64,000 bases of DNA from Segniliparus sp051660745 (GCF_051660745.1 NZ_JBOFQF010000035.1:62001-126000), one strand, 5' to 3'. Positions 1 through 10,084 are shown, counted from the first letter of the stretch. Program-made: numbers and translations. The notes: generated by a model from the sequence alone, not told the origin.

Positions 1-3000
1 GAGCTTCATCATGTCGAGCACGAGCTTGACCTGCTCCTCTTCGGACGCGTTCTCGAGCTTCTCGTACGGCGGGGCGATATCCGCTTGCACGCCGTAGTTG
101 CGCTTGGCGAACTTGTAGAACCGGTCGATCGCGGCGCGGCGCTCCTCCGGGGTGTCCGGCGGAAGCTCCGAGGGCAGCACGGCGTCGATGAGCGCCACGA
201 GGCGCACGTCGGCGCCCTGCTTCTTGAGCTCCACCGCCACGGCGAAGGCGAGGAAGCCGCCGAAGGACCAGCCGCCGATCACGTACGGCCCGTCGCCCTG
301 GATCTCCCTGAGCAGCGGCACGTAGTACGCGGCGCGCTCCTCGAGGGTCTGCGCCTCGAAGCGCTCCAAACCGAAGATCGGCGTGGTCACGGGCAGCTTC
401 TTGCCGAGCGGCTCGTACACGATGGTGGACCCGCCTGCCGGGTGGAAGAGGAAGAGCGGGACGCCGTTCGTCTCCTCCGCCCGCGCCCGCAAGGTGCGCA
501 CCGGGCCGACGTTGCCGCCTTCGAGCGGCACGCGGACGATGTTCGCGAGCTGCTCGATGTTCTCGCAGTCGAAGACGTCGTCCACCGTGACCTCGCCCTT
601 GGCGCGCTCCGAGAGACGCGTGGCGAGCTTCTCGGCGGTCTCCTCGTCCGGGACCGGCAAGGTGTTGAACACCCCGCCGGGGGACTTGCCCGTGACCGAG
701 ATCCACGCCGCGAAGGTGAGCCGCTCTGCCGCGTCGCGCGGCGGGACGTCCGCACCAGCCGCCTCGGCGACTGCGCGCTGGCTGTTGAGGTCGACAGCAG
801 GCCCGGAGTCCGCCGGGGGAACCGGCTCGGCGGGAACGACAAGCTCGGCCTGCGCGACCGGCTCCGCAGGAGCGGCGGCCTCGACCTCTGCCACAGGCTC
901 GGCAGGCGCCTCGGCCTGCGCGGGGGCGTCGTCGAAGAGGTTCTCCGGGACCGGCTCGCCCTTCTGCGTCTTCAGGTGCGCGATGTACTCGCGCACCGTC
1001 TGGCGGGTCGGCGCGAAGTCCTCTTGGCCCGGGGTCGCCAGCTGCGCCTTGATCTGCCCGATCGGGTCGTTGGTGAGGTCGATGTCGTCGGGCTCGAGGT
1101 TGCCCTTCTGCTGCTGCTCGTAGATCTCGGAGACCACTTCGCGGTTGTCCACAGCGTACTGCACGTAGGTCTCCACGTCCTGGGCGTTCGCGTTGCGCAC
1201 CGCCTGGAGCTGGATCGGCGGGATGTCGAAGTCGTACTCGACGCGGTGCTTGATCCGAAGGGCCGAGAGCGAGTCCAGCCCGAGCTCGATGAGCGGGACC
1301 TCCAGCGGCAGGTCCTCCGCCTCGAAGCCCATGGCGCCCGAGATGATGGTCCGCAAGCGGTGCGAGAGGGTCTCGTCGCCGCTTGGGTCCCAGCGGTCCT
1401 CGAAGCCCAGCCCGCCGACGGCGGGAATCGCGTCGTAGAGCTCGGCGGCTTGGCCGACCGATCCGCCGAGGTCGAACTGCGTCTTCGCCGCCTCGTGCTG
1501 CGCGGCGGCGTTGTCGAGCACCCTGATCTGTGCCGTGCCTCCGCCGCCGGCGGGCGGGCCAGCCCAAGCCGCGTCCGCCGAGTCACTGATGATTGCCTCC
1601 ACCAGCAGCTCGAAGCTGCCTTGGCGCTGCACCCGCACCGAGGCTCCGCCGAGGTGCGGCGTGAGGATCGTGGTGAGCAGCACGTCCGGCTCGCCGGTCG
1701 GGATGGGGGCGATCTGGTTGAGCGCCGTCACCGAGGACTCGGGGAAGACGGCCTTCGCCGCCAGCGTCACGAGCTCCTGCACGTCGTTGACCGCAGGCGC
1801 CTGGACCTCCCAGGCGTGGCGGCCGTCCGGGAGCAGCACGTGCGCGCCCGGCGCGATCGCGGAGCCCGAGGAGCTGATCTTGGCGTCCACCCACAGCCGC
1901 TTGCGCTGCCACGCGGTGAGCGGCACGTCGACGTAATCGCCGGGGCCGAACAGGGAGAACACGTCGATGCTGCTGCCGTGCACCCACAGCTGGACCAGCG
2001 CGGAGACAATGCTCGCGCTCTCGTCCTCCTTGCGCTTGAGCGTGTGCAGCAGGGTCGCGTCGTGCACGCCCGCCGCGAACGTGGTCGCGGCGACCGGCAC
2101 GAGGCTCACCGGGTTCGGCGCGATCTCCAGGAACACGGTGTGGCCCGCGTCGACGGCCTTGCGCACAGCCTGGGCGAACCAGACCGCGTGGCGCAGGTTC
2201 GTGATCCAGTAGTCCGTGCCGTGGATCGGGCCGGAGCCCGGCGGGAAGTAGGAGTCCGCGATCACCGAGGAGTAGAACCCGACCTTGAGCGGGTTCGGCT
2301 CGAGGTCGGAGAGCTCGGCGGACAGCTCGCCGAGGAGCGGGTCCATCTGCGAGCAGTGGCTCGAGCCACGGGTCGGCAGGAGCCTGGCGAGCTTGCCCGC
2401 GGCCTCCGCCTTCGCCACCACGGCCTCGACCTGCGCCTGGGGGCCGCCGATCACGGTGTGGGTCGGCGCGGCGTAGACGCAGATCTCGATCTCCGGGAAC
2501 TCGGCGACCAGGTCCTTCACGTCCTCGGCGCTGTATTCCACCAGCGCCATCGGCCAGATGATCTGCACGCCCGCGTAGTTGTCGCCGCCGAGCATCCGCT
2601 CGCCCTCGCCCATCAGGCGCGCACGGGCGCTGATGACGCGGACCGCCTGCTCAAGCGAGAGGCCGCCGGTGAGGTAGGCGCAGGTGGCCTCGGCCATGGA
2701 GTGGCCGATGATCGCGGTTGGCTCGGCGCCGTGGTGGCGCAACAGGGCCGCGAGGCCGATCTGGACCGCGAAGATGCCGATCTGGGCGGTGCCGACCGAG
2801 TAGTCGATCTCGTCGTTCGTGATCATCTCGACCACGGACTCGCCGTACTCGAACTCGATCAGCTCGCTGACCTCGTCGATCGCCTTGTGGAAGACCGGGT
2901 TCTCCTGGTACAGCTGCTTGGCCATCTTGCGGTGCTGGGCTCCGAATCCGGAGACCACCCATGCGGGGCCGAGCGGCGCGGGCTGGTCGGCGCTGAAGAC

Positions 3001-5073
3001 CAGCGGGCCGCTGCCGTCCGGGGACGGGGGCAGGGCCGACTTGCCGTCCGCGATCGCGCGCAGGCCCTTGACGGCCTCCGCCGCCGTGGACGCGAGCACC
3101 ACCGCGCGGGCGCGGGCGTGGTTGCGCTTGGCGAGGGAGCGTCCGACCGCTTCGAGGTCGAGCGTCTCCGGGTCCTGCGCCTCGAGCCAGTCCGCGAGGT
3201 CCTGGGCGGCCTTGCGGCGGCGGGACGGGACGAATGCGGAGACGACCAGCGGCACCTGCTTGAGCGGGCCGCGTGCGGGGGCCTCGGCGGGCTTGGGCTC
3301 GACAGGAGCCTCTGCCGCCGGAGCCTCGGCCTGTGCCTCTTCCGAGACCTGCGCCTCGTCCTCGGCGGGAGCCTCCGGCTGCTTCTCCTCGACCCCGAGG
3401 TCCTTCGGCAGCACTTCGCGCAGCACGACGTGCGCGTTCGTGCCGCTGAAGCCGAAGCCGGACACGCCCGCGATGGCGTGGCCCGAGTACCGGGGCCATT
3501 CCGTCGGCTCGGTGACGACCTTCTGGTGGTAGTAGTCGAAGGGGATGTACGGGCTCGGGCCCGCGAAGTTGATCTGGGGCGGGATCTTGCCGTTCTTCAG
3601 CGCCAGCACCGTCTTGATGAGGCCGACCGCGCCCGCGGCGGACTCCAGGTGGCCGAAGTTGGACTTGGCCGAGCCCATGAGCAGCGGCTGCTCGTCCGTA
3701 TGCCGCGACGAGACCGAGCTGTTGAGGCCCTCGGCCTCGATCGGGTCGCCGATCGGCGTCCCAGTGCCGTGCGCCTCGACGTAGTCGACGTCCTTCGGGT
3801 GCACGCCCGCGTCCCGGTAGGCCGCTCGGATCACATCGGCCTGCGCGATGGGGTTCGGGGCGATCAGGCCGTTGGAGCGCCCGTCGGAGTTCACCGCGGT
3901 CCCCGAGATCACCGCGAGGATCTGGTCGCCGTCCCGCTTCGCGTCGGCGAGGCGCTTGAGGACGAGCACGCCGCCGCCCTCGGAGCGGTTGAAGCCGTTG
4001 GAGTCCGACGAGAACGGCTTGATCTTGCCGTCCGGGGCGAGCGCGCCCGGCAGGGCGCCGAAGCCGACGTGGACGAGCGGGGTCAGCAGCATGTTCACGC
4101 CGCCCGCGATGGCGACGGAGGACTCGCCCGAGCGCAGGGACCGCACCGCCTGGTGCACCGCGACCAGCGCGGAGGAGCACGCGGTGTCGAGGGAGATCGC
4201 GGGCCCGTGGAAGTCGAAGTAGTACGAGACGCGCCCGGCGATGACGGAGGTCGCGGTGCCGGTGATGGCGTACGGGTGCGTCTTGGACGGGTCGGCGAGC
4301 ACGACGAAGGTGTAGTCGTTGGTGGAGGAGCCGAGGAAGACCCCGACGTCCTTGCCCTTCAGCTCGCTCGCGGGGATGCGGGCGTTCTCCAGCGCCTCCC
4401 AGGTCAGCTCCATCGCGAGGCGCTGCTGCGGGTCGATCATGACGGCCTCGGTCGGCGAGATCGAGAAGAACTCGCAGTCGAAGGACTTCACGTCGTCGAG
4501 GTAGCCGCCCCTGGTCGGGATCTTCGAGAGCATGTCGGCGATCCGGGGCTCCGAGGTGAACTCGTCCCACCGGTCCTCGGGGCGCTCGCTCGTCGCGTCG
4601 CGCCCTTCGAGGAGCAGGTCCCACATCTCGGCCGGGCTGCTCGCCCCGCCGGGGAAGCGGGTCGAGACGCCGACGACGGCGACGTCGAGCCAGTCCGAGA
4701 GGCCGCCGCGCTGGTAAGCGGCGGAGTCGTCGTACTCGGCCTCCGGCGGCGGACCGTTGATGATGTACTCGGCGAGCGTGGCGATGGTCGGGTGCATGAA
4801 GGCGACCGTCGCGGTCAGCTTCACATTGGTCTTGTCCTCGATGTCGCCGGACAAGGCCACCGCGTCGCGGGAGGAAAGCCCGAACTCCTCCATCGGCCGG
4901 TCCTCGGTGACCTGGTCGAGCGGGAGCTTCGTCGCCCCTGAAACCCATTCGCGCAGCCAGAGCTTGAGCTCGACCTCGCTGATATCCGGCCTGACGTGCT
5001 TCGACGGGTCGGGCCGTTCGTTCAAGGCAGCCAGCAGGGCTGGGTCGACCTCGACGTTTTGATTCTCGCTCAT
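1..5073 (-). CDS. pks13: Polyketide synthase Pks13, mycolic acid condensase (3' end beyond window)
   Basis: Condenses the carboxylated alpha branch with the FadD32-activated meromycolate to give the mycolate beta-keto ester precursor. The frame stays open from ATG 5073 to base 1 (1691 codons); family members are slightly longer, so a few dozen C-terminal residues are missing. The order is the Pks13 one: N-terminal ACP (FGLSSRDAV, phosphopantetheine Ser68), ketosynthase (DTACSSA, Cys299), acyltransferase (GHSMAEA, Ser792), second ACP (LGLDSLSAL, Ser1268), thioesterase (GGWSFGG, Ser1603). Low-complexity Ala/Glu/Pro linkers lie after the KS and before the thioesterase. It follows fadD32 after 46 bases, as in the conserved mycolate locus. 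Several long frames on both strands inside this gene are codon-bias shadows. Confidence 0.97.
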   Translation of the reverse strand, partial: MSENQNVEVDPALLAALNERPDPSKHVRPDISEVELKLWLREWVSGATKLPLDQVTEDRPMEEFGLSSRDAVALSGDIEDKTNVKLTATVAFMHPTIATLAEYIINGPPPEAEYDDSAAYQRGGLSDWLDVAVVGVSTRFPGGASSPAEMWDLLLEGRDATSERPEDRWDEFTSEPRIADMLSKIPTRGGYLDDVKSFDCEFFSISPTEAVMIDPQQRLAMELTWEALENARIPASELKGKDVGVFLGSSTNDYTFVVLADPSKTHPYAITGTATSVIAGRVSYYFDFHGPAISLDTACSSALVAVHQAVRSLRSGESSVAIAGGVNMLLTPLVHVGFGALPGALAPDGKIKPFSSDSNGFNRSEGGGVLVLKRLADAKRDGDQILAVISGTAVNSDGRSNGLIAPNPIAQADVIRAAYRDAGVHPKDVDYVEAHGTGTPIGDPIEAEGLNSSVSSRHTDEQPLLMGSAKSNFGHLESAAGAVGLIKTVLALKNGKIPPQINFAGPSPYIPFDYYHQKVVTEPTEWPRYSGHAIAGVSGFGFSGTNAHVVLREVLPKDLGVEEKQPEAPAEDEAQVSEEAQAEAPAAEAPVEPKPAEAPARGPLKQVPLVVSAFVPSRRRKAAQDLADWLEAQDPETLDLEAVGRSLAKRNHARARAVVLASTAAEAVKGLRAIADGKSALPPSPDGSGPLVFSADQPAPLGPAWVVSGFGAQHRKMAKQLYQENPVFHKAIDEVSELIEFEYGESVVEMITNDEIDYSVGTAQIGIFAVQIGLAALLRHHGAEPTAIIGHSMAEATCAYLTGGLSLEQAVRVISARARLMGEGERMLGGDNYAGVQIIWPMALVEYSAEDVKDLVAEFPEIEICVYAAPTHTVIGGPQAQVEAVVAKAEAAGKLARLLPTRGSSHCSQMDPLLGELSAELSDLEPNPLKVGFYSSVIADSYFPPGSGPIHGTDYWITNLRHAVWFAQAVRKAVDAGHTVFLEIAPNPVSLVPVAATTFAAGVHDATLLHTLKRKEDESASIVSALVQLWVHGSSIDVFSLFGPGDYVDVPLTAWQRKRLWVDAKISSSGSAIAPGAHVLLPDGRHAWEVQAPAVNDVQELVTLAAKAVFPESSVTALNQIAPIPTGEPDVLLTTILTPHLGGASVRVQRQGSFELLVEAIISDSADAAWAGPPAGGGGTAQIRVLDNAAAQHEAAKTQFDLGGSVGQAAELYDAIPAVGGLGFEDRWDPSGDETLSHRLRTIISGAMGFEAEDLPLEVPLIELGLDSLSALRIKHRVEYDFDIPPIQLQAVRNANAQDVETYVQYAVDNREVVSEIYEQQQKGNLEPDDIDLTNDPIGQIKAQLATPGQEDFAPTRQTVREYIAHLKTQKGEPVPENLFDDAPAQAEAPAEPVAEVEAAAPAEPVAQAELVVPAEPVPPADSGPAVDLNSQRAVAEAAGADVPPRDAAERLTFAAWISVTGKSPGGVFNTLPVPDEETAEKLATRLSERAKGEVTVDDVFDCENIEQLANIVRVPLEGGNVGPVRTLRARAEETNGVPLFLFHPAGGSTIVYEPLGKKLPVTTPIFGLERFEAQTLEERAAYYVPLLREIQGDGPYVIGGWSFGGFLAFAVAVELKKQGADVRLVALIDAVLPSELPPDTPEERRAAIDRFYKFAKRNYGVQADIAPPYEKLENASEEEQVKLVLDMMKL

Positions 5074-5119
5074 GTCACCAACTCTAATAAAACTCTAAGA
5101 AACGCGCAAAGGGGCGCGC

Positions 5120-7048
5120 TCAGGACGACGCGACCTGCTCGGGGACGTTCCCCGAAGTCGCGTCGGCGTCGGGGAAGCTCACCTGCCGGCTGCCCCGGCG
5201 AAGGAGCCCGTCGAGGTATTCCTTGCGCGCCGCGCGGTGGGCGATCTTCCCGCTCGAGGTCCGGGGCACCGAACCCGCGGGGACCAGCAGGATGTCCCGC
5301 GCGGTGACCCCGTGGTGCAGCGCGACGGCCGCGCGCACCGAGTCGAGGATCGGCTGCAGATCGTCCTTGTGGTGGCCCGCCGCGCGCTCGGCGACGATGA
5401 CCAGCTGCTCGGAGCGGTCGTCCTTGTCGAAGGCGATGCCCGAGCGGGTGTCCTGGAAGACGATTTCGGGCAGCTCGTTGGCCGGGACCGAGAAGGCCGC
5501 GACGTAGCCGGTGCGCAGCGCGGGGTTGGCCGTGTACGCGGTGTGCTCGATGTCCTGCGGGTAGTGGTTGCGCCCGTCCACGATGACCATGTCCTTGATC
5601 CGGCCCGTGATGTACAGCTCGTTGTCGATGTACACCCCGTAGTCGCCGGTGCGCATCCACTTCGCGTCCTCGTCGGTCCCTTCGGCGTGGCTGCCCTCGG
5701 CCAAACGCTTGCCGAGCAGGTTGTGGAAGGTCTCCTTGGACTCCTGCTCCCGGTTCCAGTAGCCCCGGCCGATGTTCTCGCCGTGCAGCCAGATCTCGCC
5801 GGTGGTCAGGTCGTCTTGCTCGTTCCCGGTCTCCGGGTCCACGATGACCGCCCATTCGCTGTGCGCCACCTTGCCGCTGGACACCTGCGGGACCGCGCCG
5901 GGGGCCGTGTGCGGCACCTTCACGATCCGGCCGTCGCCGAGCGCCTCCCGGTCGACGTAGATGACCCGCGCCTCGTTGTCGAAGGGGGTGGTGGACACGA
6001 AGAGCGTGGCCTCGGCCATCCCGTAGGACGGCTTGATGGCCTCCTTCGGCAGGCCGTACGGGGCGAAGGCGTTGTAGAACTTGCGCATCGACGAGACCTG
6101 CACCGGCTCGGAGCCGTTGATGAGGCCGATGACGTTGGACAAGTCGAGGTGCTCGCCCTCCCTCGGCAGGCCTCGGGTGGCCGCGTGCTCGAAGGCGAAG
6201 TTCGGCGCGGACGCGAAGGTCTTCGCGCCGGTGCCGTCGTCGCCGAGCAGCTTGATCCACCGGCCGGGGCGCTGCACGAAGGCCCTCGGGCTCATGATCG
6301 TGATGCCCTGGCCCGAGAAAGCGGGGATGATGATATGCAAGAGACCCATGTCGTGGAACATCGGCAGCCAGGTGATGGCCCGCATGTTCGGCATGAGCTC
6401 GATCGAGTCGATCATCTGCACCACGTTGGTCATCACGGCCCGGTAGCTGATCTCCACACCGGCCGGGGTGCGGGTCGAGCCGGAGGTGTACTGCAAGTAG
6501 GCGATGTCGTCCGCGTTGAGCCGGATCCGGCTGTACATGTCGCCGACGGCGTCCGGCACCGCGTCGATGGCGATGATCCGGGGCCGCTTGTTCGCCGGGA
6601 CGTCTTTGAAGAGGTCGCGGGCGCGTCCGGCGGCGGCGGTGGTGGTCAGGATCGTCCGGGGGTGGCAGTCGCCCATGATGAGGTGCAGCCGCTGGCCGAG
6701 GCCGGGCTCCTCCGGGTCGAAGAGGGGGACCGCGATCTGGCCCGCGTAGCCCGCGGCGAAGAAGCCGAGCACGTAGTCGATGCCCTGCGGGGCGAGGATG
6801 GCGACCCGGTCTCCGACATCGGCGACCTGCTGCAACCGCGCGGCGATGGCCTTGACCCGGACTCCGACCTCTTTCCAGAGGATCTCCTCCGCCTCGCCCT
6901 CTTTGTCGTGCGAGTAGTTCATGTAACGGTAAGCGACGTTTTCGCCCGCGCGCTCCAAGGTCCAGTCGATGAAGTCCTGGATCTGAGCGTCGTCCGGCAG
7001 ATGGATGTTGCCGCGCTCGTTCAGAACTTCATGCCATTCTCTGATCAC
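5120..7048 (-). CDS. fadD32: Long-chain fatty-acyl-AMP ligase FadD32
   Basis: Activates the meromycolic acid as acyl-AMP and loads it on the N-terminal ACP of Pks13. The 642-residue length is typical for FadD32. The AMP-binding loop YTSGSTRTPAG is at about 187-198, and the adenylation motifs GDYGVYIDNELYITGR and DMVIVDGRNHYPQD lie in the C-terminal third, ending with the hinge/catalytic-lysine region near RTSSGKIAHRAARKEYL. The start is GTG 7048 with AGGAG upstream. It precedes pks13 on the same strand and probably shares its transcript. The 256 bases upstream hold no supportable gene. Confidence 0.97.
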   Translation of the reverse strand: MIREWHEVLNERGNIHLPDDAQIQDFIDWTLERAGENVAYRYMNYSHDKEGEAEEILWKEVGVRVKAIAARLQQVADVGDRVAILAPQGIDYVLGFFAAGYAGQIAVPLFDPEEPGLGQRLHLIMGDCHPRTILTTTAAAGRARDLFKDVPANKRPRIIAIDAVPDAVGDMYSRIRLNADDIAYLQYTSGSTRTPAGVEISYRAVMTNVVQMIDSIELMPNMRAITWLPMFHDMGLLHIIIPAFSGQGITIMSPRAFVQRPGRWIKLLGDDGTGAKTFASAPNFAFEHAATRGLPREGEHLDLSNVIGLINGSEPVQVSSMRKFYNAFAPYGLPKEAIKPSYGMAEATLFVSTTPFDNEARVIYVDREALGDGRIVKVPHTAPGAVPQVSSGKVAHSEWAVIVDPETGNEQDDLTTGEIWLHGENIGRGYWNREQESKETFHNLLGKRLAEGSHAEGTDEDAKWMRTGDYGVYIDNELYITGRIKDMVIVDGRNHYPQDIEHTAYTANPALRTGYVAAFSVPANELPEIVFQDTRSGIAFDKDDRSEQLVIVAERAAGHHKDDLQPILDSVRAAVALHHGVTARDILLVPAGSVPRTSSGKIAHRAARKEYLDGLLRRGSRQVSFPDADATSGNVPEQVASS

Positions 7049-7304
7049 GCTGTCTCCTTATTCCGTGTGCAGTCTTGTGCCGTCGTGACGCATCTGCGGT
7101 CTCGGCGACCGGTCGCTCCGCGGTGACGGGCGCGCATGCTTCCAGCTGCTCTCGGCCCGAGTGTACGCCGACCGATCTTAGTCCTTTCTTAGAAAGGAAC
7201 AAAACACGCAGTTCAAGGCCTCTACAAACCGACGCAGCCGTAGGCATCCTACCTCGTCCGCCCCGCGAATCGGCGCGAAGGCGCGCCCTGGGGGCGAGTC
7301 GGCC

Positions 7305-8312
7305 TCACTCGCCCTTGAGGATCTCGACCACCGGCGAGAACGCCTCCATCTGCGTCGGGAACACCCCGGCGAAGGACAGCCCGGTCTCGGCGCGGGTCTT
7401 GCGGAGCTGGTCGGCGATCTCCTCGGCGGTGCCGATCGCGAGGTACGGGGAGTTCAAGAACTCCTCCTTGGTGAGCGGCCGGTCCACCTCGATCTTGTCC
7501 GCGAAGTCCTGGTTCTTGTCGGCCTCGCCCTGTTCGAGCATCGCGATGGCCATGTCGGCGATGGACTCCCGGTCGTCGGTGAGGACCACGGCCGCGAGCG
7601 CCCAGTTGAGCGTGATGTCCTTGAACCGCTCGCCTGCGGCCTCCTTGACGATCTCCACCCGGCGCTGCGTCGCCTCAAGGGTGAAGTCGGACATGAGCAT
7701 CTTGCCGCCGGGGGTGGAGCGGGTGGCGACGGAGACGGTGTCCGCGTATTTCGCTGCGAGGCGCAGGATCTTCGGGCCGCCGCCGCCGACGGCGATCGGC
7801 GGGCGCGGGCCCTGCCGGGGCCTCGGGGTGCCCTTGATGCCGTCCACCTGGTAGTACTTGCCCTTGAAGTGGACCTCTTGTCCCCGCAGCAGGCCGTCGA
7901 GGATGATGAGCGACTCTTCGAGCTGCGCGAGGCGCTCGGGGCCGGACAGGAACTCGATCCCGGCCTGGTCGAACTCGCTCTTGATCCAGCCCGCGCCGAT
8001 CCCGAGCTCGAACCGCCCGCCGGAGAGCACGTCCACCGTGGTGGACTCCTTCGCGACCACGACGGGGTGGCGCAGCGGGTTCGCGAGGACCGAGGTGCCG
8101 AGGCGGAGCTTCGTCGTCGACGCGGCGAGCGCGCCGAGCGCGGCGAACGGGCCCGCCTGGTTGCCGAGGTGGTCGGGGACGACCACGCCGTCGTAGCCGT
8201 ACTCCTCGGCGAGCTGCGCGTTCTTGATCAGTTTGCGCACGCCGCCTTCGTGCTGGTTGCCCTCGATGGCGGCGGCGAACTTGAACGGCTTGAGGCCTTC
8301 GGGCGTGGTCAT
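7305..8312 (-). CDS. LLM-class F420-dependent oxidoreductase
   Basis: A 335-residue luciferase-like (beta/alpha)8 barrel protein of the kind that uses F420 in actinobacteria. Landmarks are EEYGYDGVVVPDHLG near the N-terminus, LGTSVLANPLRHPVV and ELGIGAGWIKSEFDQAGI in the middle, and GGGGPKILRLAAKYADTV. ATG 8312 follows a strong AGGAGA site. Substrate unknown. It sits between fadD32 and the cutinase, a position empty in the M. tuberculosis locus, so it is an insertion into the conserved mycolate block. The cofactor is inferred from the family; no F420 biosynthesis gene is in the window. Confidence 0.85.
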   Translation of the reverse strand: MTTPEGLKPFKFAAAIEGNQHEGGVRKLIKNAQLAEEYGYDGVVVPDHLGNQAGPFAALGALAASTTKLRLGTSVLANPLRHPVVVAKESTTVDVLSGGRFELGIGAGWIKSEFDQAGIEFLSGPERLAQLEESLIILDGLLRGQEVHFKGKYYQVDGIKGTPRPRQGPRPPIAVGGGGPKILRLAAKYADTVSVATRSTPGGKMLMSDFTLEATQRRVEIVKEAAGERFKDITLNWALAAVVLTDDRESIADMAIAMLEQGEADKNQDFADKIEVDRPLTKEEFLNSPYLAIGTAEEIADQLRKTRAETGLSFAGVFPTQMEAFSPVVEILKGE

Positions 8313-8378
8313 AGGTCTTCTCCTGGCTTCTGCGGCGCTGACGTCTCAGCCGACGACAGGCTGTATCGGCGCGCCAGT

Positions 8379-9425
8379 CTAGTGGGTGTTCGGCGCTGAC
8401 GCGATGAGGCTCAGTGCTTTGTCCTTAATCCAGTCCACGGCGGGCTTGCCTTCGTCCGACTTCCAATACGTGGTCGTGCCGTAGCTGGTGTGCACTTCGA
8501 GATGGTGCCCGCTCGCGCCGAGGAGCTGGCCGGGCAGCGCGGCTTGCGCCCCCGCGTCCTTGGCGATGTTCGGGTCCTGGTCGCAGATCTGGTCCCCGGT
8601 CCCGCAGATCTCGAAGACCTCGTCCTGCAGCTTGCCGAACCCGCCTTCCCTCGGGCCCTGCATCGTGAACCCGCCGAACGCGCTGACTAGCGGCAAGAAC
8701 GGGGAGTCCTTGAGCGCGACCTCGACGCCGATGCCGTTCACCTTGGTCCCGACGTCCTGCCCGACGCCGGGCTGCCTGCGCCCGTCGGAGAGCAGCACCA
8801 TGCCCAGGATCCGGTCGGCGGGGACGACGGCCTTGTCGTCGTTCCCGATGACGTTCGCGACGTCGCCGACGACCACGGCCCCCTGCGAGTAGCCGACCAC
8901 GAAGTACTTCGTCGCCGGGCATTCGGACGCGGTCCGCTTGAGCACGTCCTCCAGGGCCTGGACGCCCTGCGCGACGGACTGGTCGAACGATTTCTCGTTG
9001 GGATTGTTGCTGACCAGCACTTTGAACCCCGCGTTGTACGGGAGGGTGTACGCGTCCGCCTTCTTGTCCGAGCCCTCTTTGTTGTACTGCTCGTTGATCG
9101 GCTGGGTGATCGCCCAGAGCATCGCGGGCATGTCCGGGATCGCCGTCGTCGTGGGGTTGAACGGGTCGTCGCTCTCCTTGGACTCATGCGTCCCGCCGAC
9201 CGCGAACAGGCGCACGTCCGGGCATTGCGCGCCCTGCCCCTTCGGCGGCTGCGGCGGTTTCGCCGCCTCCTCCGTCGGCAACGACGGCAGGTGCCCGCCT
9301 CGGCCCTGCCACCACAGGACGCCGCCGAACACGAGGCCGAGCACCACCAAGAACGCGGCAGCGCCCACGAGGGCTTTGTTCAGCCATCCCGAGCCAGATT
9401 TTCTCTCGCGAGAATTCTTCACCAT
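8379..9425 (-). CDS. Culp6-type cutinase / envelope phospholipase-thioesterase
   Basis: A 348-residue membrane-anchored serine hydrolase resembling Rv3802c, an essential envelope lipase next to fadD32 in mycobacteria. A basic N-terminus is followed by one membrane segment (about 18-39). A Pro-rich linker leads to the cutinase fold with nucleophile GYSQG (Ser180). LLSDGRRQPG is typical of the subfamily, and Asp278 (GTGDQICD) and His307 or His308 (GHHLEVH) are the likely triad partners. I chose ATG 9425 over upstream frame extension because the membrane anchor starts properly there and a TAGGGT box lies 7 bases upstream, suggesting a leaderless mRNA. Confidence 0.9.
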   Translation of the reverse strand: MVKNSRERKSGSGWLNKALVGAAAFLVVLGLVFGGVLWWQGRGGHLPSLPTEEAAKPPQPPKGQGAQCPDVRLFAVGGTHESKESDDPFNPTTTAIPDMPAMLWAITQPINEQYNKEGSDKKADAYTLPYNAGFKVLVSNNPNEKSFDQSVAQGVQALEDVLKRTASECPATKYFVVGYSQGAVVVGDVANVIGNDDKAVVPADRILGMVLLSDGRRQPGVGQDVGTKVNGIGVEVALKDSPFLPLVSAFGGFTMQGPREGGFGKLQDEVFEICGTGDQICDQDPNIAKDAGAQAALPGQLLGASGHHLEVHTSYGTTTYWKSDEGKPAVDWIKDKALSLIASAPNTH

Positions 9426-9432
9426 GGCCTCG

Positions 9433-9438
9433 ACCCTA
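9433..9438 (-). promoter_or_regulatory. Candidate leaderless -10 box of the cutinase gene
   Basis: TAGGGT (TANNNT type) on the minus strand ends 7 bases before ATG 9425 and no good Shine-Dalgarno precedes the start. This spacing is usual for leaderless actinobacterial transcripts. Confidence 0.45.
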
Positions 9439-9553
9439 CTGGATCGTGCTGTGAACAAGCTAAACGAACGAGGCGCGCGGCGGCGGCCCGAGCCGCTCGC
9501 GGGGCCGCCGCCGGGCCGCAAGATCGACTCTGGTGTTTTCCCTCGCGCAGGGA

Positions 9554-9559
9554 TAGACT
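9554..9559 (+). promoter_or_regulatory. Candidate leaderless -10 box of first LpqH-like gene
   Basis: TAGACT is followed by exactly six bases and then ATG 9566, with no ribosome binding site. The same box and spacing recur before the next gene. Confidence 0.5.
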
Positions 9560-9565
9560 TCCGGT

Positions 9566-10060
9566 ATGACGAACATCACATTAATCCCCTGGAGGTCGAT
9601 CGCGGCCGTGGCAGCCGCGACTGCGGCCTGCGCACTGCTGACGAGCTGCGGCAAAGACGAGGCCTCGGTCACCCACGCGACCGTCGCGGGCCAAGCGGTC
9701 GACGCGACCCAGCACGGCACGAAGATCGTTGCCACGCTCGACGGCAAATCCCTCGAAGCCCCCGGCCCCTACACCTGCGGAGCGGCGGGCGGGATGCTGT
9801 CGGCCGCCTCGGCCCCCGGAAAGACGCCGACCGTGCTCATCGTGATCAAGCAAGGCAGCACGGAGGCGAGCGCGGTCACCATCACCCCGGAGACCGGCAA
9901 GTCCTACACCTGGGCGCCCGGAGCCCCGAACGGCGACGTCGCGGTCACCAAATCGGGCGACACCTTCACCGCGACCGGCAAACTGCCCGAATTGGCGTTC
10001 GACCCCTCCGGGGCGCTGCACGACTTCAAGATCGAGGCCACCTGCCCAGGGATCAAGTAG
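9566..10060 (+). CDS. LpqH-family (19-kDa antigen-like) lipoprotein
   Basis: A 164-residue lipoprotein. The N-terminal Ala-rich signal ends in the lipobox LLTSC (Cys28). The rest matches the LpqH pattern of a small beta-rich domain with two cysteines (PYTCG and EATCPG) and the closing KSGDTFTATGKL...FKIEATC segment. It would be lipid-anchored outside the cytoplasmic membrane; the family is immunogenic and of unclear biochemical function. It is a tandem paralogue of the next gene and divergent from the cutinase. The start is set by the leaderless-type promoter. Confidence 0.8.
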   Translation: MTNITLIPWRSIAAVAAATAACALLTSCGKDEASVTHATVAGQAVDATQHGTKIVATLDGKSLEAPGPYTCGAAGGMLSAASAPGKTPTVLIVIKQGSTEASAVTITPETGKSYTWAPGAPNGDVAVTKSGDTFTATGKLPELAFDPSGALHDFKIEATCPGIK

Positions 10061-10072
10061 GCGCAGCACCTC

Positions 10073-10078
10073 TAGACT
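10073..10078 (+). promoter_or_regulatory. Candidate leaderless -10 box of second LpqH-like gene
   Basis: TAGACT, six bases, then ATG 10085: the same arrangement as before the upstream paralogue, so each copy seems to have kept its own promoter after duplication. Confidence 0.5.
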
Positions 10079-10084
10079 GCCGCC

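Noticed and set aside
85..4941. 1618-codon open frame on the plus strand
   Set aside because: It is antisense to pks13, has no family motifs, is dominated by Arg/Leu/Gly/Val from reversed GC-rich codons, and the pks13 frame carries all catalytic motifs.
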